Assembly: GCF_000765745.2 (NCBI RefSeq)
Contig: NZ_JRPC02000005.1
Span: 24,717-88,716, forward strand
Length of the DNA: 64,000 nt
Source: Helicobacter apodemus
GTDB taxonomy: Bacteria > Campylobacterota > Campylobacteria > Campylobacterales > Helicobacteraceae
Reading direction: 5' to 3'
The notes beneath the pieces are model-generated. The model worked only from the letters and a program-made list of their open reading frames with translations. It was not told the DNA's origin and did no database searches. A program made the position numbers and the translations under genes. Shown here piece after piece: positions 7,907-16,862 of this stretch; the stretch's first letter is position 1; each line of letters opens with the position of its first letter.

Positions 7907-9622
7907 TTAAAATATTCGAGGTTCTCCCTCTCTTGGACTATCTTTTACTAAAAAATCAAAATCACAACCCTCATGAGCCTGTGTTACATGGTCTGTATAG
8001 AGCTTTACATATCCACTTGTATAATCTCTCCTTGGGGGTTGAAATTCCTTACGTCTTTGTTCTAATTCTTCCTCAGAGAGACAAACTTCTAAAAGACGTT
8101 TTTCAACATCTAAAGAAATCCAATCTCCCGTTTTTACTAAGGCTAAATTACCCCCTATATAGGACTCTGGACTCACATGTAAAACACAAGCCCCATAGCT
8201 TGTTCCACTCATTCTTGCATCAGAAATACGCAAAATATCTTTTACGCCTCGTTTTAAAAGCTTTTTAGGAATAGGAAGTTGTCCCCATTCAGGCATTCCA
8301 GGAGCTCCTAATGGTCCTGCATTTTTAAGGATTAAAACGGTATTCTCATCAACATCTAAATCCTCTTTATCAATCTCCTCTTTTAGGGTTTGAATATCGT
8401 CATAAACTAAAGCTCTGCCTTTATGTTTTAAGAGTCTTTTTTCACAAGCTGATTGCTTTAAAATTGCTCCATTTAAACAGAGGTTGCCTCTCAAAACCGC
8501 CAAAGAAGGATTGCTATTAAAAGGCTTTTGCAAAGTAGCGATTACTTCTTGATTAAATACTTTTGCCTCTTCGATATTTTCATACAAAGAAGCAAGATTA
8601 ACCGTTTTAATATTATGTAATTTTGGTTGTAATACCTTTTGTAACGCTAAGATTCCTCCAGCATAATAAAAATCTTCCATAACATATTTTCCAGAGGGTT
8701 TTAGATTTAAGAGCAAGGGGACATCTCTACCTATCTTTTCAAAATCATCAAGCTCTAAGGGGATCTTTGCTCTTTTTGCTAATGCGACTAAATGGATAAT
8801 AGCATTAGTAGAACCCCCTATGGCGTTTAAAGTAACAATAGCGTTTTCAAAAGATTCTCTGCTTAGAATATCACTAGGTTTAATATCTTTATGAACTAGC
8901 TCAACAATTTTAACGCCACATTCTCTAGCCATTCTTTTATGGTTTGAATCTACCGCAGGAATAGAAGAAGCTCCAGGCAAAGACATTCCTAAGGCTTCTG
9001 CCATAGTCATCATAGTTGCAGCCGTCCCCATAGTCATACAAGTCCCTGCACTTCTAGCAATACCCATCTCAAGCTTTCTCCACTCACAATCACCAAAACA
9101 ACCTGCTTGCCTTAAGTCCCAATACTTCCAAACATCTGTCCCACTTCCTAAAGATTCCCCTTCAAAATTACCTTTTAACATTGCTCCTGCTGGCATATAA
9201 ATAGTGGGAATATTAAAAGAAAAAGCCCCCATTAATACTCCTGGGGTAGTTTTATCACATCCTCCCATAACTACCGCTCCATCTACAGGGAATGCCCTAA
9301 GAATTTCTTCAACCTCCATAGCCAAAAAATTCCTAAACATCATTGAAGTGGGTTTAATAAGCTGCTCTCCTACGCTCATAACAGGTATCTCCATAGGAAA
9401 TCCACCCGCTTGAAAAACCCCTCTTTTAATATCTTCTACTCTTTCTTTAAAATGAGTATGGCAAGTATTAAAGTCATTCCAAGTATTAATAATGCCAATA
9501 ATAGGTTTTCCAATATATTCTTGTGGGGAATATCCCATTTGATTGACTCTAGAGCGATGTCCAAAGCTTCTTAAATCATCTTTTTCAAACCATCTTAAAC
9601 TTCTTAATTTTTTCATTAACAC
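7907..9622 (-). CDS. IlvD/EDD-family sugar-acid dehydratase, proposed 5-deoxyglucarate dehydratase
   Basis: A 571-aa Fe-S dehydratase of the IlvD/EDD family, which removes water from a 2,3-dihydroxy acid to give a 2-keto-3-deoxy acid. Cluster cysteines Cys54 (NTCH), Cys122 (GGCDKTTPG) and Cys195 (AGTC.TMGTAATM), and Lys124, have the same spacing as the [2Fe-2S] L-arabinonate dehydratase subgroup; the catalytic serine region reads SDARMSGTSYG. This sub-type is a sugar-acid enzyme and not the branched-chain IlvD. It is flanked by the two Gfo/Idh/MocA genes (4-bp gap upstream). In the canonical inositol pathway no such enzyme occurs, which makes its presence informative. A second methionine two codons in (MKKLRSL) may be the real start. 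Confidence 0.88.
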   Translation of the reverse strand: MLMKKLRSLRWFEKDDLRSFGHRSRVNQMGYSPQEYIGKPIIGIINTWNDFNTCHTHFKERVEDIKRGVFQAGGFPMEIPVMSVGEQLIKPTSMMFRNFLAMEVEEILRAFPVDGAVVMGGCDKTTPGVLMGAFSFNIPTIYMPAGAMLKGNFEGESLGSGTDVWKYWDLRQAGCFGDCEWRKLEMGIARSAGTCMTMGTAATMMTMAEALGMSLPGASSIPAVDSNHKRMARECGVKIVELVHKDIKPSDILSRESFENAIVTLNAIGGSTNAIIHLVALAKRAKIPLELDDFEKIGRDVPLLLNLKPSGKYVMEDFYYAGGILALQKVLQPKLHNIKTVNLASLYENIEEAKVFNQEVIATLQKPFNSNPSLAVLRGNLCLNGAILKQSACEKRLLKHKGRALVYDDIQTLKEEIDKEDLDVDENTVLILKNAGPLGAPGMPEWGQLPIPKKLLKRGVKDILRISDARMSGTSYGACVLHVSPESYIGGNLALVKTGDWISLDVEKRLLEVCLSEEELEQRRKEFQPPRRDYTSGYVKLYTDHVTQAHEGCDFDFLVKDSPREGEPRIF

Positions 9623-9625
9623 CCC

Positions 9626-10780
9626 CTAAACCTTTTCTTCTTTTTTGCTTTCAGAAGAGGCAATGATGGCATTAATAACTTTAGCAACCTTTGCAGCAGC
9701 CTCAAAATTTGCAAAATTTGCAAAATTTGGGTTATGAATTTTCTCTAAAAAATTGGCTATTTCTATAACTTTTAATTCATCATATCCAATACTAGAGCCA
9801 TTAGAGGGATTGAAATAATGATGGTAGGGGTGTATTGGAGAAGAATAGATTTTTCTATACCCCATAGCAGATTCATCTTCCTCTCTTAAAAACAAATGCA
9901 AAGTATTCATTTCTTCAAAATTCCATTTAATACTTCCTTTAGAGCCATAAATTTCAAAGGAATGCTCAGATGTAGGACCAAAAAAGATTCTTGAAGCATC
10001 AATAAATCCCTCGCAACCATTTTGAAAACTAATCCTTGCTGCAACATAGTCATCATTAGTTACTTCCTTAAGGACTGCATTTTTATCTGCCTTTGCATAA
10101 TGACTAGCTCCCCCCTTAGCAACAGGTCTTTGAGATATGAATGTCTTTAAAGTGCCATTAACACTTTTTATATCTCCAACCAAATAAAGTGCCATATCTA
10201 TGGCGTGAGTCATAATATCTGTTATTGCTCCTAAGCCATTTTCTTTTTCAAAACGCCAAGAATAACAACTTCTTTCATCCGCTGCATAACACGAAAAAAA
10301 TCTACCCCGATAGCTGTAGATTTTCCCGATTTTTCCCTCATCAATAAGTTTTTTTGTGTATTGCACTAAGGGTGCCCAACGATAATTAAAGCCTACGCAA
10401 GTCTGCTTAGAATAATTTTTAGTTAGCTCATAGGCTTCTAGAGTTTCTTTTGGGAATGCACCAATTGGCTTCTCACAATTAATATGCTTACCCTTTTGGA
10501 TACAATATTTAATGATTTCTAAATGTAGAGCATTGGGAGTTGTAATATCTACAACTTCCACTTTAGGGTGATCAACAACAGCTTGCCAAGAGGTGGTATA
10601 TTCTTCAAAACCAAATTTATCTTTAGCCGTTTTTGCTCTCTCTTTGAGAATTTCACTACAAATAATAAGTTTAGGGGAAATATTTTTATTGGCAAATTTG
10701 AGTTTATAATTAATATAAGCACTACTATGCACTTCTCCCATCCACCCCATTCCAATCACTCCAACACCTATTTCTTTCAT
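9626..10780 (-). CDS. Gfo/Idh/MocA-family oxidoreductase, second inositol-type dehydrogenase
   Basis: A 384-aa NAD(P)-dependent oxidoreductase. GMGWMG (10-15) binds the cofactor, EKP (103-105) carries the catalytic Lys104, and Asp188/His192 in TDIMTHAID form the usual pair. It is longer than IolG and resembles the group acting on inositol stereoisomers or keto-inositols and other sugars. It follows iolE and precedes the dehydratase by only 3 bp. It may oxidise another inositol isomer (scyllo-, chiro-) or a keto-sugar, feeding the same path; the substrate cannot be read from sequence. The C-terminus holds a short NFANFANF repeat made by a 9-bp tandem repeat. Confidence 0.8.
   Translation of the reverse strand: MKEIGVGVIGMGWMGEVHSSAYINYKLKFANKNISPKLIICSEILKERAKTAKDKFGFEEYTTSWQAVVDHPKVEVVDITTPNALHLEIIKYCIQKGKHINCEKPIGAFPKETLEAYELTKNYSKQTCVGFNYRWAPLVQYTKKLIDEGKIGKIYSYRGRFFSCYAADERSCYSWRFEKENGLGAITDIMTHAIDMALYLVGDIKSVNGTLKTFISQRPVAKGGASHYAKADKNAVLKEVTNDDYVAARISFQNGCEGFIDASRIFFGPTSEHSFEIYGSKGSIKWNFEEMNTLHLFLREEDESAMGYRKIYSSPIHPYHHYFNPSNGSSIGYDELKVIEIANFLEKIHNPNFANFANFEAAAKVAKVINAIIASSESKKEEKV
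9703..9729 (-). repeat. Three tandem copies of a 9-bp unit in the Gfo/Idh/MocA gene
   Basis: CAAAATTTG occurs three times head to tail. It adds whole codons (Asn-Phe-Ala units) near the C-terminus and so changes length without shifting the frame. Confidence 0.8.
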
Positions 10781-10791
10781 GGCTTATCCTG

Positions 10792-11679
10792 TTATTTTTT
10801 TAATAAATCACTAATTGTATTAAACGCCATTTTTGAGTAAGTATAAGGATCTGCTCTTTTGGGATCTTGTTCTGCTTCTATAACAATCCATCCTTCATAT
10901 TGTGTTGCTTTTAAAAAATTAATGATTTCTGTAAAATTAATCACTCCATCACCAGGAACGGTATAAACACCTGCTAAAACAGCTTCTAAAAAACTTTTGT
11001 CTTGTTTTATCATCTCTTTTTTAACTGCATCTCTCACATCCTTTAAATGGATATGGTAAATTCTATCTCTATGCTTTTTAAGCTCCCTAAAAGGCTCTTC
11101 ACCTGCAAAGTAATAATGCCCTGTATCAAAAGTGATTCCAATATCTTTAGAACCATATTGTAAAAATAAATCCACTTCCTTGGCGGTTTGAAAAATAGTT
11201 CCTATATGATGATGATAAGCAAGGATTACACCCTTATTTTTAGCAAATTCGTGCAAGAGAGAATATTTTTCAGCGTATTGCTTGATTTCATCTTCTTTTA
11301 AAATGGGTTTATGGCTAAGCCCTAAAGGCTTCCCTTGAATAGTATTAGAGCATTCAGCATAGACAATATTATGGCTATTGCAATAAACCCTCCTTTCTAT
11401 TTCTTGCAGTAATACCCTTTTTTCCTCCGCAAGAGAGTTTGTAAGCAAATTCCCGCTAAACCAACCCCCCACTAACTCAAGCTCATAATCATTCAGGATT
11501 TTCTTTAATGCCTTTTTATCTTTTGGGAATTTATTACCCAGCTCTACTCCATCAAATCCAATCTCTTTAGCGTCCCTAAGAAAAGTCGTTAATGGTGTTT
11601 CTCCCCCAAGTTCTGGCAAATCATCATTACTCCACGCAATAGGTGCAATGCCTAATTTTACATTAATAGCATATTCCAT
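10792..11679 (-). CDS. iolE: Inosose dehydratase
   Basis: About 295 aa, the family's usual length, with a TIM-barrel sugar-phosphate isomerase/epimerase fold. It dehydrates 2-keto-myo-inositol to 3D-trihydroxycyclohexane-1,2-dione. GIAPIAWSNDDLPELGG near the N-terminus is an IolE hallmark; metal-site segments are YHHHIGT, TFDTGHYYFAGE and YHIHLKD. I chose the ATG at 11679 (MEYAINVKLGIAP) because a purine-rich AAAGGGG lies 9 bases ahead. An in-frame ATG at 11721 would extend the protein by 14 residues and overlap iolD. It follows iolD directly. Confidence 0.9.
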   Translation of the reverse strand: MEYAINVKLGIAPIAWSNDDLPELGGETPLTTFLRDAKEIGFDGVELGNKFPKDKKALKKILNDYELELVGGWFSGNLLTNSLAEEKRVLLQEIERRVYCNSHNIVYAECSNTIQGKPLGLSHKPILKEDEIKQYAEKYSLLHEFAKNKGVILAYHHHIGTIFQTAKEVDLFLQYGSKDIGITFDTGHYYFAGEEPFRELKKHRDRIYHIHLKDVRDAVKKEMIKQDKSFLEAVLAGVYTVPGDGVINFTEIINFLKATQYEGWIVIEAEQDPKRADPYTYSKMAFNTISDLLKK

Positions 11680-11683
11680 AGCA

Positions 11684-13528
11684 TTAAACCCCTTTACGTT
11701 GTCTTTGGAAATTTTCTTCAAATTTGATTCTTGCTTTTTGTATGGATTCTTTATGGCTTACTTCTGGCACTCCAACTTGCCACCATACATTAGAATACTC
11801 TGACCAATCATATTTAGAAACTTTAATATGAATAAGAAAGCTCACTTTGCTCTCCCTTGCTTGCTTAAAAGCTTCCTTAAATGCCTCAATAGAATCCACA
11901 AATACACCCTCTGCCCCCATACTTTTAGCATTCATAACAAAATCTGTCATAAAGGGCTTATTAGCCATTTTACAATCTTCTATAAGGTTATTAAAAGGCT
12001 CTCCTCCTTGATTAATCTGTAAGCGATTAATAACGGCATATCCTTGATTATCACACACAATAATAATCATCTTATCCCCACTTAGCACCGAAGAGTAAAT
12101 TTCAGCATTTAACATCATATAAGAACCATCCCCTACAAGCACAATCGTATCACCCTCTTTATGGGCAATAGCAGAACCATATCCTCCTGATATTTCATAG
12201 CCCATACAAGAAAAACCATATTCGTGATCAATAGAATTAAAACCGAGATTTCTCCATAATGTATTAAACTCCCCGGGTAACCCACCCGCTGCCAAAATAA
12301 TTCTATCTTTTGGAGTAGCTAAAGCATTGATTGCCCCTATTACATTTGCATAAGTGGTTATTTCTTTTTTCTCTTGAGTTTTTTCTTCAATATATTGATT
12401 ATATTTATTTTTATTTTCAAAAGCTGTTTTTAAGAAAATCTCTTCAATTTTTATTAAGGCACAAAGTTCTTTAAGGTCAATTAGTGCTTCTTTAGCGTCA
12501 GCACAAATTGCAATAAAAGAATGTTTAACACAATCTGCGGCATTGGCATTAATAGAGATAATTTTAGCACTCTCTTTAAAATTACTCCAAGAAGCGGTTG
12601 TAAAATCTTGCAACCTTGTTCCAATGGCAAGAATCAAAGTAGCACTTTTAACAAGCTCATTAGCAGAACAAGAACCCAAAACTCCAATGGGTCCAATATT
12701 ATAGGATTCATTATGGGGTACTAAAGATTTCGCACTAACTGTTGTTACATAGGGTATTCCTAAAGAATGCACAAAATCCAAAAATTCTTTTTGGGCTTCA
12801 GAATAAATCAATCCAGCCCCCGCAATAATGGCTATTTTGTTATGTTTTTGCATTTCTATCACAGCTTGTCTTAAAATCTCTTTATCAGCTCTTTGTCTAG
12901 GAATAATATGCAATCTCTTATAAAAAAAAGCCTCAGGAAAATCATAAGCTTGTGCTTGAATATCTTGGCATAAGCCTATAAAAACTGGACCACAAGTGGC
13001 GGGATTAAGCATAGTTTCAATAGCCATTGGCAGACTTTGCATAATCTGCTCTGCTTGGGTGATTCTATCCCAATACTTTACAATCGGCTTAAAGCAATCA
13101 TTAGCAGAAAGAGTTGGGTCATAGCTTTGTTCGATTTGTTGCAAAACAGGAGAGGGCAGGCGGCTATTAAAATAATCTCCTGCTAGAATCAATAAAGGTA
13201 GAGAATTCGTATAAGCAACCCCACAAGCGGTAATCATATTTGTAGCCCCTGGTCCAACAGAGGAAGTGGCAAACATAATCCTTTTGCGATTTTTTGCTTT
13301 GGTATATCCAATAGCTGCTAATGCCATCGATTGTTCATTTTGTCCCCTATATGTAGGAAACTCACCTTTGACATCATATAAAGCCTCCGCAAAGCAAGTA
13401 ACATTCCCATGCCCAAAGATTCCAAACCCTCCATAAAAAAGCCTTTCTTCTTTGTTATTAATTTCAATGTATTGATTCATAAGATACTTAACGATAGCCT
13501 GCCCTACTGTCAATTTAATTGTTTTCAT
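11684..13528 (-). CDS. iolD: 3D-trihydroxycyclohexane-1,2-dione acylhydrolase
   Basis: A 614-aa thiamine-diphosphate enzyme that opens the inositol-derived ring to 5-deoxyglucuronate. The N-terminal TPP domain includes the conserved Glu region (TYRGQNEQSMALAA), and the C-terminal TPP/Mg motif begins GDGSYMMLN and continues CDNQGYAVINRLQ. The family's early GGFGIFGHGNV segment is present. Length is typical. It comes 12 bp after the transporter ATPase gene and is followed at once by iolE. The sequence AATGGAGAAAATTTA before the ATG supplies the ribosome-binding site. Confidence 0.93.
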   Translation of the reverse strand: MKTIKLTVGQAIVKYLMNQYIEINNKEERLFYGGFGIFGHGNVTCFAEALYDVKGEFPTYRGQNEQSMALAAIGYTKAKNRKRIMFATSSVGPGATNMITACGVAYTNSLPLLILAGDYFNSRLPSPVLQQIEQSYDPTLSANDCFKPIVKYWDRITQAEQIMQSLPMAIETMLNPATCGPVFIGLCQDIQAQAYDFPEAFFYKRLHIIPRQRADKEILRQAVIEMQKHNKIAIIAGAGLIYSEAQKEFLDFVHSLGIPYVTTVSAKSLVPHNESYNIGPIGVLGSCSANELVKSATLILAIGTRLQDFTTASWSNFKESAKIISINANAADCVKHSFIAICADAKEALIDLKELCALIKIEEIFLKTAFENKNKYNQYIEEKTQEKKEITTYANVIGAINALATPKDRIILAAGGLPGEFNTLWRNLGFNSIDHEYGFSCMGYEISGGYGSAIAHKEGDTIVLVGDGSYMMLNAEIYSSVLSGDKMIIIVCDNQGYAVINRLQINQGGEPFNNLIEDCKMANKPFMTDFVMNAKSMGAEGVFVDSIEAFKEAFKQARESKVSFLIHIKVSKYDWSEYSNVWWQVGVPEVSHKESIQKARIKFEENFQRQRKGV

Positions 13529-13540
13529 AAATTTTCTCCA

Positions 13541-14335
13541 TTATAGGTTTTTTGTCGCTTCGCCAAGTTCAGCCGTTAGATCTTGTATAGTTTTATCTCC
13601 AGCCATTTTGTTTTGCAATTCCTCCGTTGTAATTTCATCTTTTTTAAAAGTGCCTAAAGTTTTTCCACGATTAAGAATAGTAAATCTATCCCCTACCGCA
13701 TAGGCGTGAAAAACATTATGCGTAATAAAAATAACACCTAGATTCCTTTTTCTAGCTTGTAAAATATATTTTAAAACCATTGAAGATTGTGCGACCCCTA
13801 AAGCAGAAGTAGGCTCATCAAGTATTAAAACTTTTGCCCCAAAATGCACCGCTTTTGCAATAGCTAAACATTGTCTCTCCCCTCCACTTAATGTGCCAAT
13901 AGGTTGAGAGGGTTCTCGCACATTTATACCTATCTCCTGCATAGCTTCAATAGTGATTTTATTCGCCTTTTTAAAATCCAAAATGTTTAAAAAGGGAATC
14001 TTTTTTAAAATCTCATCTTCTCTACCTAAAAAGAAATTTCTTGTAAGTGACATTAGAGGAATCGTAGATAAATCTTGATAAACTGTCGCTACACCTTCAT
14101 CTAAAATCTTTTGGGGAGTAGGATGAATAACATCTTTACCATTGATTTTATAAATACCTGAAGTTTTTTCATGCACACCTGCTAAAGTTTTTATAAGGGT
14201 AGATTTTCCTGCTCCATTATCCCCCAATAAACACATTACTTCACCCGGATATAAATCCATACTAATTCCATTTAAAGCAATAATATTCCCAAAATGTTTC
14301 GTAATATTTTCAATATGAATAATTGGCGCACTCAT
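13541..14335 (-). CDS. Sugar (inositol) ABC transporter ATP-binding protein
   Basis: A 264-aa single ABC domain like rhizobial FrcA, and not the double-domain RbsA/IatA form. Walker A is GDNGAGKST (38-46), the signature is LSGGERQ, Walker B is VLILDEPTSALG and the switch is FITHN. It energises the permease encoded by the overlapping gene upstream (4-bp ATGA overlap) in the inner membrane. Position directly before iolD makes inositol the likely cargo. Confidence 0.88.
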   Translation of the reverse strand: MSAPIIHIENITKHFGNIIALNGISMDLYPGEVMCLLGDNGAGKSTLIKTLAGVHEKTSGIYKINGKDVIHPTPQKILDEGVATVYQDLSTIPLMSLTRNFFLGREDEILKKIPFLNILDFKKANKITIEAMQEIGINVREPSQPIGTLSGGERQCLAIAKAVHFGAKVLILDEPTSALGVAQSSMVLKYILQARKRNLGVIFITHNVFHAYAVGDRFTILNRGKTLGTFKKDEITTEELQNKMAGDKTIQDLTAELGEATKNL

Positions 14336-15411
14336 TGTCTCATCACCTTTTTCCTCACAGAATTGCTAAAAATCACCGCTACTAAAAGCATACAACCTAA
14401 AAAAACCCTAAAGTAATCATTATCAATTCCTGTATAGCTAATACCAATATTGACAATACCAAAAATCAAAGCCCCCAAAGAAGCACCAATCACTGTTCCA
14501 TAACCTCCAGTAAGCAATGCTCCGCCCATAACAACAGCAATAATGGCTTCAAATTCTTTTAAAATACCCCTTTGGGCATCTGCTGAACCATAATCAAAAA
14601 CTTGGCAAGTAGCAAAAATGGTTGCAGATACTGCAGTAAAGATAAAAAGGCAAATTTTAACTTTATCGGTAGAAACTCCCATATTTTTAGAGGCTTGTTC
14701 ATCTCCTCCTATAGCGTAGATCCAATTTCCATATTTGGTTAAACGCAACAAAATAACACCAAAAATTGTTAAACCAATCCACCATATTACAACCATTTTA
14801 ATACCTGTAACAACAGGAGTCCCATCATCATAAGTAGCGATAATACCACTTTGGGCAAGAAATGTAAAAAGGCTTGTAAAAGTTTCGCCACCAAAAAAGG
14901 CAGCCAAAATACTATCTGCTGTGTATTGATTAACCCCAGAAACAAGAGTTTGGTTAGTAAAAAGCCTTGATAAAGCAACAGTTAGCCCCCTTAAAATAAA
15001 TAAAGTTCCCAATGTTACGATAAAAGAGGGCAATCTTGTTTTAACAACCAAATAACCATTCAAAAAACCAATAAAGATTGAAAAAATAAAGGTTAGCACA
15101 ATAGCTACTGCTGGATTTATTTTAAATTCAACAACAAAAATAGCTATCATCATTCCAGCAAACCCTATCATAGAACCAACTGATAAATCAAACTCACCAG
15201 CAATCATCAATAAACAAACGCTTACCGCTAAAATCCCAATTAAAGCAGCCTGTTCTGTCCATGACAGGACGCCCTCAAGAGAAAACATATCCCCACTTGC
15301 CAAAAAAGAAAAAATTACAAAAATTAGAACTACACCTAAAACAGGCGGGAATTCGGGTCTTTTTAAGACTTTTAAAAAAACACTTTCTTCTTTCAGACGC
15401 TCATCTGCCAT
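14332..15411 (-). CDS. Sugar (inositol) ABC transporter permease
   Basis: A 359-aa polytopic protein of the RbsC/FrcC permease family (BPD_transp_2). It has about ten hydrophobic segments, the family motif GEFDLSVGS (about residues 71-79) and GGDEQASKNMGVS in a cytoplasmic loop that contacts the ATPase. It lies between the binding-protein gene (23-bp gap) and the ATPase gene (overlap). Confidence 0.9.
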   Translation of the reverse strand: MADERLKEESVFLKVLKRPEFPPVLGVVLIFVIFSFLASGDMFSLEGVLSWTEQAALIGILAVSVCLLMIAGEFDLSVGSMIGFAGMMIAIFVVEFKINPAVAIVLTFIFSIFIGFLNGYLVVKTRLPSFIVTLGTLFILRGLTVALSRLFTNQTLVSGVNQYTADSILAAFFGGETFTSLFTFLAQSGIIATYDDGTPVVTGIKMVVIWWIGLTIFGVILLRLTKYGNWIYAIGGDEQASKNMGVSTDKVKICLFIFTAVSATIFATCQVFDYGSADAQRGILKEFEAIIAVVMGGALLTGGYGTVIGASLGALIFGIVNIGISYTGIDNDYFRVFLGCMLLVAVIFSNSVRKKVMRQ

Positions 15412-15434
15412 AAAAACTCCTTTTATATTGATTT

Positions 15435-16349
15435 TTATCTATATTTACCCGCATATTCTTCAACAAATTTGACATTATCTTTTGTTATAAATGCTGGTCC
15501 AGTAAGAATCTCATCTTGACTAGGCAACATTCCATAACGGACATATTTATTTAAGAAAATAACAGGCAAGTAACCCTGTAAATAAGGTTGTTGGTCAATG
15601 GTAAAAGCAATCATATCGTTTTTAATAGCATTGACAGTTTCCTTACTTAAATCAAAAGCTACAAAATAAGGTTTATTATTTAACTTTTTATTTTTAAATA
15701 AATTAATCACAGGTTCAGTGCTTTGAGGTCCTGTTGTAAGAACTGCATCCACTTTTGTTAAAAAAGGTTCTATTCTTTTTTGAATCTCTGTAGGATCTTG
15801 TCCCACATCAACCATATCATTTTTAATACCTAAACCATCAGCAAAACCTTGACATCTTTGCTCTTGCAAAAAGTTTGTAATATCGTGATTTGCACACACA
15901 AAGCTTTTGATGGAATCTCCTCTCTCCTCTTTAGCTTTTTGTCCTGCTAACAAACCCGCACGGTATTCATTCATCCCAATAAACATTAAGATTCCTAATT
16001 CTTTTGTATATTCTTGTCCAGAATTAACATTAATTACAGGGATTTTTAAATCAATAGCTCTTTTTATCTCTTTACTCAAAGAATTTCTATCCCTAATAGT
16101 AACGACAATTCCATCGGGTCTTTTTGAAATTGCTGATTGCATTAATCTTGCTAACTCCGTTAAATCTCCTGTTGGGGAATTGCGATAATCTGTTTTGATA
16201 TTTAGTTCTTTACCCGCATCTTGAAAACCATTTTTCACAACATTCCAAAAAGGATCAGTATCCTTCCCACCACTAATAAATACAATATTGACATCCTTTG
16301 CTAAAGCCATACTAAAAAGTATGCTAACCATTAAAAACTTTTTTAACAT
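15435..16349 (-). CDS. Periplasmic sugar (inositol)-binding protein of ABC transporter
   Basis: A 304-aa type I periplasmic binding protein (Peripla_BP_4). A signal peptide MLKKFLMVSILFSMALA is followed by KDVNIVFISGGKDTDPFW, the usual start of ribose/inositol-binding proteins. The RNSPTGD and VTIRDRNSL regions fit the sugar-binding cleft. It is the first gene of the minus-strand operon, with a strong AAAGGAG 7 bases before the ATG. Its operon link to iolD/E/G suggests myo-inositol as ligand; another sugar remains possible. Confidence 0.88.
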   Translation of the reverse strand: MLKKFLMVSILFSMALAKDVNIVFISGGKDTDPFWNVVKNGFQDAGKELNIKTDYRNSPTGDLTELARLMQSAISKRPDGIVVTIRDRNSLSKEIKRAIDLKIPVINVNSGQEYTKELGILMFIGMNEYRAGLLAGQKAKEERGDSIKSFVCANHDITNFLQEQRCQGFADGLGIKNDMVDVGQDPTEIQKRIEPFLTKVDAVLTTGPQSTEPVINLFKNKKLNNKPYFVAFDLSKETVNAIKNDMIAFTIDQQPYLQGYLPVIFLNKYVRYGMLPSQDEILTGPAFITKDNVKFVEEYAGKYR

Positions 16350-16603
16350 TATTACACTCCTTTCACATATTTTAAAATGATAATGTATTGTTATTATGAA
16401 TTAGAATTTCATAAAAAGAAAAGTATTTTGAAAATTTGTAACAAACTTAATTTGTAGTGGTGTATTTTTGTAACATATATTTTTGATAATATTTAAGATT
16501 TCTTTTATATATATTGTCAATTTTTTAGCATTTAAGCATGGATTTAAAACACAAATACTTAAAAAGGCTGCTATAAATGCGATATATTCTTTATTGAAAT
16601 TTG

Positions 16604-16636
16604 CCAAATAAAAATAGTTTGACATACTTTATTTGG
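16604..16636. promoter_or_regulatory. Perfect inverted repeat, possible operator
   Basis: CCAAATAAA and TTTATTTGG form a perfect 9-bp palindrome with a 15-base centre that includes TTGACA. Its place between two divergent inositol transcription units fits a regulator-binding site, but no function is shown and no partner regulator is encoded nearby. Confidence 0.35.
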
Positions 16637-16729
16637 TATTCATTGAAATGCTTTATGTATCACCAAAAATGGATATTCCTAAAATTAAAAATATATTCGG
16701 TAATAAAAAACACAATGAATAATTTTTAT

Positions 16730-16760
16730 AGGAAGTTAAGTGAAGTTTTATTAAAGTTTT
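16730..16760 (+). repeat. Right copy of the 31-bp repeat upstream of mmsA
   Basis: It matches 2590-2620 with two differences. Its retention at both ends, about 100 bp before the mmsA start here, suggests it belonged to the mmsA promoter region when the segment was duplicated. Confidence 0.75.
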
Positions 16761-16862
16761 CTAAAATTTAAAAAATTTTGTAAGTTTATAACTGAAATTT
16801 TATTTTAAGACAATTTCAATATAGAAGCGTTTTTACAATGCTTTGATTTAAGGATATGATTT

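Larger units (their letters stand above)
16350..16862. promoter_or_regulatory. Divergent control region between the inositol operon and mmsA
   Basis: These 513 bases separate two divergent transcription units and carry no convincing gene; a 74-codon minus-strand frame inside is judged chance. The region is very AT-rich, contains a perfect 9-bp inverted repeat (16604-16636) and the 31-bp repeat (16730-16760). No IolR-type or other regulator gene is encoded anywhere in the island. Confidence 0.6.

Noticed and set aside
7907..9622. Reading the IlvD/EDD gene as branched-chain dihydroxy-acid dehydratase (ilvD)
   Set aside because: The cysteine spacing (54, 122, 195) and motifs fit sugar-acid dehydratases, and the gene is inside an inositol operon with no ilv neighbours.
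5430..9622. A Weimberg-type pentose pathway as the role of the ALDH, dehydratase and aldolase
   Set aside because: That route would use either the semialdehyde dehydrogenase or the aldolase, not both, and needs no iolD, iolE or mmsA. It remains the main alternative if assays fail.
16401..16625. 74-codon minus-strand frame in the inositol control region
   Set aside because: The composition is that of AT-rich non-coding DNA (Ile, Lys, Asn, Phe), with no ribosome-binding site, and it overlaps the candidate operator.
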